DNA of 64,000 nt from Algoriphagus sp. Y33 (GTDB taxonomy: Bacteria; Bacteroidota; Bacteroidia; Cytophagales; Cyclobacteriaceae): positions 3,596,001 through 3,660,000 of the forward strand of contig NZ_CP061947.1 in NCBI RefSeq assembly GCF_014838715.1. The letters run 5' to 3'. Positions within the stretch are counted from its first letter, which is position 1. The number at the start of each line of letters is the position of its first letter. A model generated the notes under the pieces. The model worked only from the letters and a program-made list of their open reading frames with translations. It had not been told where the DNA came from and ran no database searches. This document shows positions 26,330-34,449 of this stretch, in pieces. Both the position numbers and the translations under genes were made by a program.

Positions 26330-26608
26330 ATGAAAAGATTACGCATACTCTGTACTAAAAAATTAACCCAAGGAACTTTTGAAGGAGACATTACCCATAT
26401 CGGAGGTGTAAACGGAACAGGTGAGAAATGGAATATTTCAGTGAAGGAAGCGGTGGATGGAATCATGTCCGGAGCATTTGAATTCTACATCGTAGAGCAG
26501 TTTGAAGAAATAAACGTACAGGTCACCGGGGAAATCGAAAAATCACTGACTGCAAAAGGACAGGGATATCTTCATAATCTGTTGCTTGACCTTCCGGATT
26601 GTCCTTAG
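26330..26608 (+). CDS. DUF3892-like small protein
   Basis: 92 aa. The pattern THIGGVNGTGEKWNISVKEAVDGIMSG, then EFYIVEQ and a conserved beta-strand pair, matches the DUF3892 family, whose function is not known. No signal peptide. It stands alone downstream of the repressor, 139 bp away, with its own start region. The 230 bases between it and the lipoprotein gene at 26842 contain nothing I can name. Confidence 0.65.
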   Translation: MKRLRILCTKKLTQGTFEGDITHIGGVNGTGEKWNISVKEAVDGIMSGAFEFYIVEQFEEINVQVTGEIEKSLTAKGQGYLHNLLLDLPDCP

Positions 26609-26841
26609 GTATCAACATATCAATTGGTTTAATAATTAAATCCGGGACTGTCATTCATTCCATCGCTCTACCTACTTCTTCAGTGTAGGCACATTTCAAA
26701 TTTCCCGTCAAATTTGAGGAACGGAGACTACAGTAGTTTTGTCTCCAATTTGACATTGGTGAAAAACTATCTAACATGGGTAATTACAGCTTTGATGGGA
26801 ATTTTTAACCATTGTAAGATGCATCACATCAATAAGGATAG

Positions 26842-27345
26842 TTACCGCACTTTTAAATAAGTCTCGGGACCAAGACAGTCACTTAAAACTTGCATTGAAT
26901 CTATACAGGGATACGTTAACAGGAATGATTCATTGATTTTACCTAATACTAAAGAACCAGTAAATTCCTGATAGTAAGGATCTTTACTACTAATCAATTG
27001 ATCCTTCCTAAAACAGTCACCAGACAATTCGATTGAGGGATCGGGGCCAAAAGCAGAAGTGAGAACCATTTTAAATACTTCTCCTCGGAGAGAATATGTC
27101 CCCTCGTTATAAGAACTCAGGCACCGCTCCTCAGTATCTGCCGGTGTGACAAAATTCTCAATTAACACATTGCCCGATCTGCTAAATGTCATTACAAGTA
27201 CTTGCAGGTACCTTGGTGGATCAACATTAGATAAACGCGTATTTTCATAAACTCCCTCTAAGTAAATCTCCGGAAGATCATCTTCTTTTTTACATGAAAA
27301 AAATAAGGACATTAGTAAACTAAGAAGTGAAAAGAGTTTTTTCAT
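26842..27345 (-). CDS. Hypothetical lipoprotein
   Basis: 167 aa from ATG 27345, chosen because KKLFSLLSLLMSLFFSCKKED is a clear lipoprotein signal with lipobox LFFSC; the longer frame from 27405 would bury it. The mature protein is beta-rich with four Cys (RCLSSYNEG, SGDCFRKD, YPCIDSM, SDCLGPE) that could form two disulfides. Not recognised as a named family. It looks like a single gene with its own leader, placed between the polymerase block and the ardC-like gene. Confidence 0.6.
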   Translation of the reverse strand: MKKLFSLLSLLMSLFFSCKKEDDLPEIYLEGVYENTRLSNVDPPRYLQVLVMTFSRSGNVLIENFVTPADTEERCLSSYNEGTYSLRGEVFKMVLTSAFGPDPSIELSGDCFRKDQLISSKDPYYQEFTGSLVLGKINESFLLTYPCIDSMQVLSDCLGPETYLKVR

Positions 27346-27435
27346 AGTGTATTTAAATTGATAGTGCCAATTTATAAAACAAGCAGCTGTAAATGTAACA
27401 GCCATGACAAAAAAAAGGGGATCTCTCCCCTAGAT

Positions 27436-28422
27436 CTAAAATGGAGGCTCCATCAGAATGTAATCCACCGCCTTTTGAGCTTTGCTCGCAGCCTCTATCA
27501 GTAAGTGCTTATCGTTTCGGAGTTCGTTCAGCCAGTGTTGGATGTAAGCTGCCGAGTTCTCCAGCAGATTCTGATCCAATATCCCCGTGAGGTTGTTCAG
27601 ATACCCTGCGCCCATCTCAGCAATCAGCTCCTCCTTGCTGTAAAACTCAGAGGCAAACTGTTGGGGTTCTGAAACCCCTATCCTATTTAACCTGGAAGGG
27701 TGGCCTGTGCTGTGGACTAGCTCATGGTACAATACCCCAAAATATTGCTCAGCCGAGTCAAACAGGTTTCTCTCCGGCATCGTGATTTGATCCAGGTCTG
27801 CCCGGTAGTAAGCCGAGGAACCAGAATGAATCAACTCAGGAGCCCTTAACATTTCCTCATAAATCCTTTGGCATTGCTCATTTTCGGGTAGCGGCTCAGC
27901 TTTGCTTATTTCAGGAAATTCCCAGTCTATTCCCTCAATCTGTTCTATGGGAAACACTTTGAACTCCTTGAGAAAACCCGATTTACTCACCAGTTTGAGA
28001 TCATATTCCCCTATCCTATCTTCTGGAATCACCTTTCCCGTCTTCTTATCCCGAAAGGCAAAGTTCCAGTAGCAGATGGGTAGTGCCTTTGCCCCTTTTT
28101 TGATTTTTCCTCCCAATCCATTTGCCTGTTTGAAAGTCAGGTAGTAAGGATACTGATGGCCACAGGATAGTAAAAGCCAAAGATTTATCCCTCTATAAGG
28201 CTTCTTGGTCAGGTAATTTGCCGGCATTCCCATCTCATGCCATGGTTGTCTCCAGGGAATCACTCCCTGCTCCAGTTTCTCAATAATCAGATCGGTAAAC
28301 TTCCGGTAGATATCCGATGATCCTTTTGCGGGTTGTGTAGTGCATCCCTTGTTACTTGCAAAATCATTTCCCCCTTTTCTCTTAGTGGATGTCTTTGCTG
28401 ATGTTTTTACTTGCGTCTTCAT
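27436..28422 (-). CDS. ardC: ArdC-like antirestriction protein
   Basis: 328 aa from ATG 28422, directly after the leader RNA; the longer frame reads into the RNA and is rejected. N-terminal ArdC-type ssDNA-binding domain (about 25-150, with GVIPWRQPWH and KKPYRGINLWLL), then a zincin-like domain with the motif YHELVHSTGH near residue 234 and a downstream Glu in EELIAEMGAGYL that would complete the zinc site. ArdC proteins protect incoming single-stranded DNA from host restriction during conjugation. A radC-motif RNA precedes it, as with the radC genes, so these genes may be expressed together at transfer. A decayed copy of gene and leader lies at 61700-62012. Confidence 0.85.
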   Translation of the reverse strand: MKTQVKTSAKTSTKRKGGNDFASNKGCTTQPAKGSSDIYRKFTDLIIEKLEQGVIPWRQPWHEMGMPANYLTKKPYRGINLWLLLSCGHQYPYYLTFKQANGLGGKIKKGAKALPICYWNFAFRDKKTGKVIPEDRIGEYDLKLVSKSGFLKEFKVFPIEQIEGIDWEFPEISKAEPLPENEQCQRIYEEMLRAPELIHSGSSAYYRADLDQITMPERNLFDSAEQYFGVLYHELVHSTGHPSRLNRIGVSEPQQFASEFYSKEELIAEMGAGYLNNLTGILDQNLLENSAAYIQHWLNELRNDKHLLIEAASKAQKAVDYILMEPPF

Positions 28423-28450
28423 AGTCTTTTGTGTTTTGGTTTGACAAATA

Positions 28451-28572
28451 CTTATGAAGCTGCACCAGCCTGAGACCGGCACTAAGTGCAAGAGGAAACG
28501 GAATAAACCAGCAAAGGCAAGAGCGCCGGCTTTATGCCGTAGTCTCTTGCCTCGTGTGACGGGATCAGGCTA
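28451..28572 (-). ncRNA. radC RNA motif (5' leader of ardC-like gene)
   Basis: Outer stem GCCTGA/TCAGGC (28570-28565 with 28473-28468), inner stem AGGCAAGAG/CTCTTGCCT, apical CGGCATAAAGCCG hairpin, TTTATTCCGTTTCC strand and trailing GCAGCTTCATAA. Stem sequences differ from the radC leaders while pairing is kept, which is covariation; loops and the apical hairpin are the same. Confidence 0.75.
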
Positions 28573-28698
28573 AATTGGCGGAAGAAGGAATGGAAAAAAT
28601 AATAAGTCCTATTATTGGCTTATTTGAAATTTCAAAAAGTCTGAATGATAGAATTGTATAAATTCCATTTGCAACGGCTAAAAATCACATACAAAAGG

Positions 28699-29319
28699 CT
28701 AGAGGATCATGAAATGCTCATTAGTAGAAATACCTATGTATAGAAATCTGGAATCAATCGCGATTTTACAATAATGAATACCTACGAATAGCTTCCATGG
28801 ATTTTCCGAAACGGAAAGTTCATGGAAACTAAAAAAAGAAGAAGAGCCCTCGAGCTCCCCATAATCAGCAAAGGAATAAAATCCTTCCTCAGCAAGAATC
28901 AGATGATCCAGTACAGGGACATCTAAAATCCTGCCTGCTTCTTTAATTCTTTGAGTTAATCTCTTATCCTGTTCTGAAGGCATCAAGTTTCCACTCGGGT
29001 GATTATGGGCCAGTATTACAGAGCTTGCATTAGCCTTGATTGCAGCTGCAAAAACCAGTTTTACATCCACCACAGTCCCTGCGGTTCCTCCCGAGCTGAT
29101 GGTTACTATTCCCAGTACCCTATTGGCTCTGGACAGCAGCATTACTTTGAAGTCTTCAGCAAAGCCAATCCTTTCCTGATCCCAGACTTTGGCAAACACT
29201 TCATGAACCTGTCTTGAACTTGCTACCCTAGGTCTTTGGGATGACTTTACCTTGGCACTGTAGCCCAGCTTGATCTCAGCTACTTCATACAAATCAATTT
29301 TTCTTTCCTGAGTCTCCAT
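28699..29319 (-). CDS. radC: RadC-like JAB protein with C-terminal readthrough
   Basis: 206 aa. Residues 1-156 match the intact copy at 18614 closely, with all JAMM residues (AHNHPSGN, SEQD). The other copies stop after the end YGEL. Here the TAG stop codon has become CGAG sequence, so translation continues for 50 residues that do not look like a domain (EGSSSFFSFHELSVSENPWK and beyond). The catalytic fold should be unaffected. It lies behind its own radC-motif RNA and upstream of the ardC-like gene on the same strand, with a 276-bp gap. Confidence 0.75.
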   Translation of the reverse strand: METQERKIDLYEVAEIKLGYSAKVKSSQRPRVASSRQVHEVFAKVWDQERIGFAEDFKVMLLSRANRVLGIVTISSGGTAGTVVDVKLVFAAAIKANASSVILAHNHPSGNLMPSEQDKRLTQRIKEAGRILDVPVLDHLILAEEGFYSFADYGELEGSSSFFSFHELSVSENPWKLFVGIHYCKIAIDSRFLYIGISTNEHFMIL

Positions 29320-29350
29320 AATCTTTTTCGTTTTTGTGGAACAATGAATT

Positions 29351-29455
29351 ATGAAGCTCCATCAGGCCTTGGGCGACAAAGACCGGAAGGAAAAGGAATA
29401 AAAAGCGCAGCGAAGCAAGCGGCTTTATGCCGGAAGCTTACGGTCGCCCAGAGCC
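29351..29455 (-). ncRNA. radC RNA motif (5' leader of radC copy 3)
   Basis: Nearly identical to the leader at 19116-19220: outer stem GGGCGAC/GTCGCCC (29449-29443 with 29377-29371), hairpin CGGCATAAAGCCG, and GGAGCTTCATAA toward the gene. Sequence identity continues 20 bases outward, so the leader was duplicated with the gene. Confidence 0.75.
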
Positions 29456-29506
29456 CAGAGGACTAACTTTGTGAGGAATTCAGGGGTAAAAAAGTTCAGT
29501 TGAAAT

Positions 29507-29866
29507 CTATTCAGCCAACGGCATAACAGGAAGCTCCTCATATTCTTCCCTAAGAATGACTTCGGGTACATTTGAGTCCTCAGTACGGGAGGCAAGCAGG
29601 CGGCTCACTGTATGAAAACCCATCCCACTCGCCCCAAAAGGCTTCATCAGGTTTTCAATGTCCGCCTTCTTGAGATCCGGAGAAATCCACGCCTTGGCAT
29701 CAGCAACATTAAGGGTCGGTTGCCAGCACCAGCAGGTGGGGATGGGCAAATCCGTTCAGGTGGTATCCCATCTTCTCAATACTCCTTCTTTTTTTGGCTT
29801 AGCATTGAATTCCATACTTAAATCCAGCTCAATTTGCTCCCCTTTCTGATTGACATTGTAGCACAT
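29507..29866 (-). pseudogene. Decayed SRAP gene copy
   Basis: Starts like the intact copy (MCYNVNQKGEQIELD), hits a frameshift after about 30 codons near 29790, and then joins a C-terminal part (AKAWISPDLKKADIENLMKPF) to its N-terminal part with a deletion of roughly 110 codons; the lost region contains the GFYEW active-site segment. The catalytic Cys2 codon is present but the protein cannot be made. Neighbour order (radC, SRAP, acidic protein) repeats that at 18614-21034. Confidence 0.8.
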
Positions 29867-29989
29867 AGTATCCCCTACTTTTATACCTACCTAAAAGATA
29901 AACAACAAATTCCAAGAACGATAATGGCCCATGCATTTATACTAAACGAAATGATTCGCAGAACTCGATAATTCTTCCTCTTCATATTG

Positions 29990-30110
29990 TCAGACAGGAT
30001 CAGTTTTCGGGAACTCATCCTTCTTTTCAGGAGGCAGTCCATCACCCTTCCTTGGAAAACAAGGATCTTCTTCAATTTGATCTGGTGGAATTGTATCGGG
30101 AAAGGGTCAG
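29990..30110 (-). pseudogene. Remnant of the acidic protein gene
   Basis: One frame reads IPPDQIEEDPCFPRKGDG and ends KDEFPKTDPV, aligned with the C-terminus of the acidic protein at 20681. The upstream part is missing and a stop lies just before the homologous segment. It stands where it would be expected in the duplicated block, upstream of the SRAP remnant. Confidence 0.65.
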
Positions 30111-30307
30111 GGAGATCGGGAGGATTGAGTTGAATAGTAGCTTTCGGCCTGTTACTAAGGAAATAAAAAAACGTCGATGCCCCATGGAACATCGGAATTA
30201 TCCATGCATGAATGTCCGAGACAAGATAGGCAGCTGTAGTCTTTCTAAACCAATCTTTATTTGACCCTGTTCCGTTTGTTTTCCCCGGGTTTTAATCGGC
30301 CACAGGA

Positions 30308-30338
30308 TTGGCTGCCATAATAATAAGACGTATATTTA
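30308..30338 (+). promoter_or_regulatory. Promoter of the thiamine salvage operon
   Basis: TTGG (30308-30311), 19 bases, TATATTTA (30331-30338), close to the Bacteroidota consensus and ending a few bases before the riboswitch. Confidence 0.5.
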
Positions 30339-30344
30339 CTCTGG

Positions 30345-30420
30345 CTTTAGGGGTATTCTGAGAAGAATTGAGATAGTCCCTTCGAACCTGATCCGGTTGA
30401 CACCGGCGTAGGGAAAAGCA
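30345..30420 (+). promoter_or_regulatory. TPP riboswitch (THI element)
   Basis: The two hallmark elements are present: GGGGTATTCTGAGA (P2/P3 side) and CCTTCGAACCTGATCCGG with GACACCGGCGTAGGGAAA (P4/P5 and closing P1). Directly followed by a terminator-like hairpin and the thi genes. Binding of thiamine pyrophosphate would favour termination and reduce thiM-thiE-thiD-tenA expression. Confidence 0.95.
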
Positions 30421-30456
30421 GACAAAGCACCGTCCGGTATGCTGTCTTTCTTTTTA
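30418..30456 (+). terminator. Riboswitch expression platform terminator
   Basis: GACAAAGCACCG and CGGTATGCTGTC pair imperfectly, followed by TTTCTTTTT (30446-30454). Position between aptamer and thiM start fits a TPP-controlled intrinsic terminator. Confidence 0.7.
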
Positions 30457-30504
30457 TCCAAAGGAATTCCTTTAGCCATTTTCACTTTCCAAAAGTAAAA
30501 AACA

Positions 30505-31305
30505 ATGGCAAAAAATCTCTGGAAACACATTCAGAAGGTACGGCAAACCTCTCCCCTAGTCCACAATATCACCAATTTCGTGGTCATGAATAATTCGGCC
30601 AATGCTTTATTGGCTGTAGGAGCATCACCTATTATGTCTCACGCCCATTCCGAAGTTGAGGACATGGTAAATATCTGTCAGTCGCTGGTCATCAACATTG
30701 GTACATTGGATGAATATTTTGTGAAGTCCATGATTCTCGCCGCGCAAAAAGCCAATGAGTTAAACAAACCTTGGGTATTGGATCCTGTTGGTGCCGGTGC
30801 TTCTCCTTATCGAAATGAGGTTCTGATGCAACTTTTGGCCTATTCCCCCACGGTAATAAGAGGAAATGCTTCTGAAATTATGGCACTTGCCCAAGCTGAC
30901 CGAGTCTCAACCAAAGGGGTTGACAGCACCGCCAAAAGTGATGAAGCGATTCACGCCGCGGAATACGTTCATCAAAAATATGGATCAATAATCTGCATAT
31001 CGGGAGAAACAGACATCATCGTGGGCAATTCCCGGCAGACCTTCATCAGTAATGGTGATGGGTTGATGACAAAAGTAACCGGCTTAGGATGCTCTGCGAC
31101 TGCGGTGATCGGTGCATTTATCGCCGTCATTGAAAACAGGGAAGAAGCGGTCTGTGCAGCAACCGCCCTGTTCAGCATCAGTGGTGAATTGGCAGCCCAC
31201 CAAAGCAAAGGCCCGGGAACCCTACAGGCCAACCTATTGGATAAGTTGTATCACCTGACAGAAGATGAATTTGTCGCGGTCTTGAAAATCAGAAACAATG
31301 GATAG
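30505..31305 (+). CDS. thiM: Hydroxyethylthiazole kinase ThiM
   Basis: 266 aa, usual family length. Phosphorylates 4-methyl-5-(2-hydroxyethyl)thiazole, the salvage entry for the thiazole half of thiamine. The substrate loop is VHNITNFVVMNNSANALLAVGASPIMSHA (20-48), a DPVGAGASPYR loop follows near 92, and the catalytic GLGCSATAVIGAF motif with its Cys lies near 193. First gene of the operon, 50 bp after the terminator hairpin. Its 3' end overlaps thiE by 8 bases. Confidence 0.95.
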   Translation: MAKNLWKHIQKVRQTSPLVHNITNFVVMNNSANALLAVGASPIMSHAHSEVEDMVNICQSLVINIGTLDEYFVKSMILAAQKANELNKPWVLDPVGAGASPYRNEVLMQLLAYSPTVIRGNASEIMALAQADRVSTKGVDSTAKSDEAIHAAEYVHQKYGSIICISGETDIIVGNSRQTFISNGDGLMTKVTGLGCSATAVIGAFIAVIENREEAVCAATALFSISGELAAHQSKGPGTLQANLLDKLYHLTEDEFVAVLKIRNNG

Positions 31306-31933
31306 AAATCCATTCCCATATAAACTGTATTTGGTCGTCTCGGAGGCTGCTTGCAAAAAGGACTTTTTGCATGTGATTGGGCAGGCGATTCAGGGAGGTG
31401 TTGACATCGTACAGTATAGGGAAAAGGGACTAAACCCGGAAGAGTATGCATCCAAAGCTTTGCAGGTCAAAGAAATCACCGATAAGTATAATGTCCCTCT
31501 CATCATTAATGACAGCGTCTCAGTGGCGAAAAAAATCAACGCTTTTGGGATACATGTAGGCAATTCGGATATAGCCCCAACTGTAATTCGGGAAATATGG
31601 AAAGATTGTCAGTGTCTTGGATACTCCATCGAGTATATGAATCAATTGGAATCTAAAGAAACCGCAGCCGCGGACTATTTGGGGGTGAGCCCGGTATTCT
31701 CTACCCCGACGAAAATTGACACCATCACAGAATGGGGCATTGAGGGAATGAAAACCATCAGAAAACTCACTACGAAACCACTTGTTGCTATTGGTGGACT
31801 CAATCAAAGCAACGTCTCTGAAGTAATGAATGCGGGAGCGGACTCCATTGCCGTGGTCTCCGCGATCTGCGCTGCGGATGACCCACGGGAAGCTGCCTAT
31901 TCACTGAAGGGGATATTAATGAATTCACTATGA
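31298..31933 (+). CDS. thiE: Thiamine-phosphate synthase ThiE
   Basis: 211 aa TIM barrel. Joins HMP pyrophosphate with thiazole phosphate to give thiamine phosphate. Typical motifs are QYREKGLNPEEY (substrate phosphate site, near 40), LIINDSVSVAKKINAFGIHVG (near 68) and VAIGGLNQSNVSEVMNAGADSIAVVSAI near the end. Overlaps thiM by 8 and thiD by 4 bases, so translation is coupled. No biosynthetic thiC or thiG appears in the window, which makes this a salvage set. Confidence 0.95.
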   Translation: MDRNPFPYKLYLVVSEAACKKDFLHVIGQAIQGGVDIVQYREKGLNPEEYASKALQVKEITDKYNVPLIINDSVSVAKKINAFGIHVGNSDIAPTVIREIWKDCQCLGYSIEYMNQLESKETAAADYLGVSPVFSTPTKIDTITEWGIEGMKTIRKLTTKPLVAIGGLNQSNVSEVMNAGADSIAVVSAICAADDPREAAYSLKGILMNSL

Positions 31934-32763
31934 AAAAATACAGTTATCCTTCTGTTTTGGCGATTGCCGGATTTGACGGAAGCGGAGGGGCGGGTATTCA
32001 GGCTGACATCAAGACCATCTCTGCCCTGGGGTGCTATGCTACCTCTGTTTTGACAGCTTTACCCGTTCAAAACACCCAGGGTGTGCGGTCTATTTTCCCC
32101 ATTCCCATAGAGGCAGTGGCGGAGCAGATGGAAGCCGTCTTGGATGATATTTTCCCGCAGGCCATAAAAATAGGAATGGTGCATACGGGCGAGCTCGTGG
32201 ATACGATTGTTGAAATACTGGCAAAATACCCCAAGGTACCGCTGGTTTTCGATCCTGTCATGGTGGCCACGAGTGGGCATAGATTGATTGAGGAGAAAAC
32301 AAAGTCAGTGATTGTCGAAAAGTTGTTTCCCATTTCAACACTCATTACTCCCAATATGGATGAAGCCGGGATATTGGCCGGAATGAATGTAAACACGGTA
32401 GAAGACATGTACCTAGCAGGTGAGAAGATATTGAAGCTGGGCAGCAATGCCATATTGCTCAAAGGCGGACACCTGAATCTCCCGAAAATCACATCACTGT
32501 TTTTTGATGCGGACGGCAGTGTGAAGTCATTTGAACATGAAAAACTCAAAACCAACAACACGCACGGTTCGGGTTGTACTTTATCCTCAGCCATCGCTGG
32601 TTATTTAGCGCTGGGAAATGATTTACCAACAGCTATCCAACTTGGAAAGAACTATGTTCATCAGGCCATCTTTGCCGGCAAAGACGTGGTAACCGGCAAG
32701 GGGAACGGTCCGCTCAACCACTTTTTCAACCCTCAAAAACTTATAAAAAATGACATGGTCTGA
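31930..32763 (+). CDS. thiD: HMP/HMP-phosphate kinase ThiD
   Basis: 277 aa ribokinase-fold enzyme that phosphorylates hydroxymethylpyrimidine twice. Motifs are AGFDGSGGAGIQADIKT (14-30), DPVMVATSGH (near 105) and the anion-hole segment THGSGCTLSSAIAGYLALG with its Asp/Cys site near 215. Provides the pyrimidine substrate for ThiE. Starts 4 bases inside thiE and ends 14 bases inside tenA. Confidence 0.95.
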   Translation: MKKYSYPSVLAIAGFDGSGGAGIQADIKTISALGCYATSVLTALPVQNTQGVRSIFPIPIEAVAEQMEAVLDDIFPQAIKIGMVHTGELVDTIVEILAKYPKVPLVFDPVMVATSGHRLIEEKTKSVIVEKLFPISTLITPNMDEAGILAGMNVNTVEDMYLAGEKILKLGSNAILLKGGHLNLPKITSLFFDADGSVKSFEHEKLKTNNTHGSGCTLSSAIAGYLALGNDLPTAIQLGKNYVHQAIFAGKDVVTGKGNGPLNHFFNPQKLIKNDMV

Positions 32764-33400
32764 TTCAGCCTGGACGCAGATCCAGCCAATTTATCTGCGA
32801 ATCCTGGACATGCCCTTTATCCAGGAATTGATTGATGGCTCATTGGGTGAAGAAAAATTCCAATTCTACATTGCCCAGGACTCAAACTATCTGGAACATT
32901 TTGGAAGGGCATTGGCAGTGATAGGGGCACGCTCCCATGAAACTGGTGATTCACTTGCCTTCATCAGATTTGCCGAAAATGCGATTATTGTAGAAAAGGC
33001 ATTACACGAATCCTATTTTAATGAATTCGGGATCAAGGGCAAAGTAGCAGCCCAGCCTGCCTGTCACCATTACATTCATTTCTTAAAAAGCACCGCTGCT
33101 TTTGATGCGGTGGAAGTAGGTATGGCCAGCGTTCTTCCGTGTTTTTGGATCTACAAGGCAGTTGGGGATTACATTCTGGAGAATCAATCCTCCTCGACCA
33201 ATCCCTATCAAAAATGGATCGATACCTATGGAGGGGAGGAATTTGCGCAAGCAGTAATGAAAGCGATTACTATCTGCGACAAGGCAGCTCTCGGTACAAC
33301 GGAAAAAACAAGAAACGATATGATGGAAGCATTTGTCACAGCCACCCGATTAGAGTTTGACTTTTGGGATAACGCCTATCAGTTGAAAACTTGGGTTTAG
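32750..33400 (+). CDS. tenA: Thiaminase II / aminopyrimidine aminohydrolase TenA
   Basis: 216 aa all-helical protein. It hydrolyses aminopyrimidine breakdown products of thiamine to HMP, feeding ThiD. Features visible are QFYIAQDSNYLEHFGRAL (active-site Asp and Tyr, near 40), the YIHFL segment, LPCFWIYKAVGDYI with the catalytic Cys near 128, and a Glu near 195 in RLEFDFWDNAY. Last gene of the operon. No terminator is obvious in the next 60 bases. Confidence 0.95.
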   Translation: MTWSDSAWTQIQPIYLRILDMPFIQELIDGSLGEEKFQFYIAQDSNYLEHFGRALAVIGARSHETGDSLAFIRFAENAIIVEKALHESYFNEFGIKGKVAAQPACHHYIHFLKSTAAFDAVEVGMASVLPCFWIYKAVGDYILENQSSSTNPYQKWIDTYGGEEFAQAVMKAITICDKAALGTTEKTRNDMMEAFVTATRLEFDFWDNAYQLKTWV

Positions 33401-34082
33401 TTGCGAAGTAAGAGAGAATGTTAAACCCGGATTCTAAGACTTTGAGAAAGTAACGTATAGTAGCTAACTTTTGGAGGCAGCATGAAAGCCTAGGCATTAA
33501 ATGGTGATTTTATCCCTTCCCGGATTCTGGTAGAAATGCAAAACCCCAACCGATAAGGTCAGGATTTTGAAACGTTAATTGGTGACCATGCCTTGGTTGA
33601 ACCAACAGTCCCTCATAAGGGCTTTCACTATCGTTTAGTCATGGATGTTCCGCCAGTTCCGCCCAGATCAGGAGAACAACTGTCGCTTGTCCTGTTCTGA
33701 AGTCATCAAGTTGCCAATCGGGTGATTATGGGCTTTATGTAAAACTTTACATAAGACCCATTATGCAAAGTATTTATTTATGTGAAGTAATATTGTTAAC
33801 TCCTTCATATTCAGGTATCTGATAGTGATTTATTTTACAGTCAAATGGTTTGTGATAACTGGGCGGGATTTGTAATTCCACCCTAATATCCTTATCAATT
33901 TGAAATTGGCTTTTCTACCTCACCCCTGCCCTCTCCTGAAGAGAGAGGGTGATCGGCTCTGTTATCATTTTACTATCTGATTCAGAATTAAATGGTTTCC
34001 GGGTTTATGGCCGGATGGGTGATAAAAGTTGGTTGTTCTACCTCCTCCCATCCTTCCCGATATCGCTGTACTCATCCTTTAT
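33401..34082. other. Gene-free scar region with a radC fragment
   Basis: No intact gene. On the minus strand 33735-33680 reads AHNHPIGNLMTSEQDKRQ, a short remnant of a radC-like JAMM segment. Further right 33930-33950 is a run related to GGGTGAGG-type low-complexity palindromes. The zone looks like accumulated debris between the thi operon and the IS element. Confidence 0.6.
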
Positions 34083-34393
34083 TTACAAATTATTGCCAAC
34101 CGCCTCCCAGAGCCCTATAGAGGTCAATGGAAGCGTAAGGCTTAGATCTAGTTGGCTTTGGAGCAGAATGCCCTGTGCTGTTATAACTTCAAGGTAATTA
34201 GCGACCCCGTTTTCGAACAAAAGGGCAGCATTTTCCACGGTATGCTCAAGAGCCTCAACACGGGAAAAAGCAATATCCAGTCGCTGTGTGGTTTTTTCTA
34301 TTCGCATCAGCGCATCTGACACTTCCTTGACAGCAGCCAGGGGGTGTTTCCTTGAATGGGTAAACTTGTTTCTCCCGCTGGATTTGTTCAACC
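34083..34393 (-). pseudogene. C-terminal fragment of an outer-membrane efflux protein
   Basis: About 103 codons. They match the last part of TolC/OprM-type factors: a helix with KEVSDALMRIEKTTQRLDIA, then LFENGVANYLEVITAQGILLQSQLDLS and a final LWEAVGNNL. The open frame begins inside the IS end, so the 5' part is gone. No matching part is visible on the far side of the IS, so the rest was lost and not only displaced. Confidence 0.75.
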
Positions 34394-34449
34394 AACTAGG
34401 TTTTCGTTGCGTGCGTAGCACGCAACGAAAACCTAGTTCTCAAGTTTGG

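Noticed and set aside
30336..30530. Minus-strand frame across the thi leader
   Set aside because: Covers the TPP riboswitch and terminator on the opposite strand.
33940..33965. GAGAGAGGG-type repeat as a regulatory element
   Set aside because: A common low-complexity sequence in scar DNA, with no neighbouring gene it could control.
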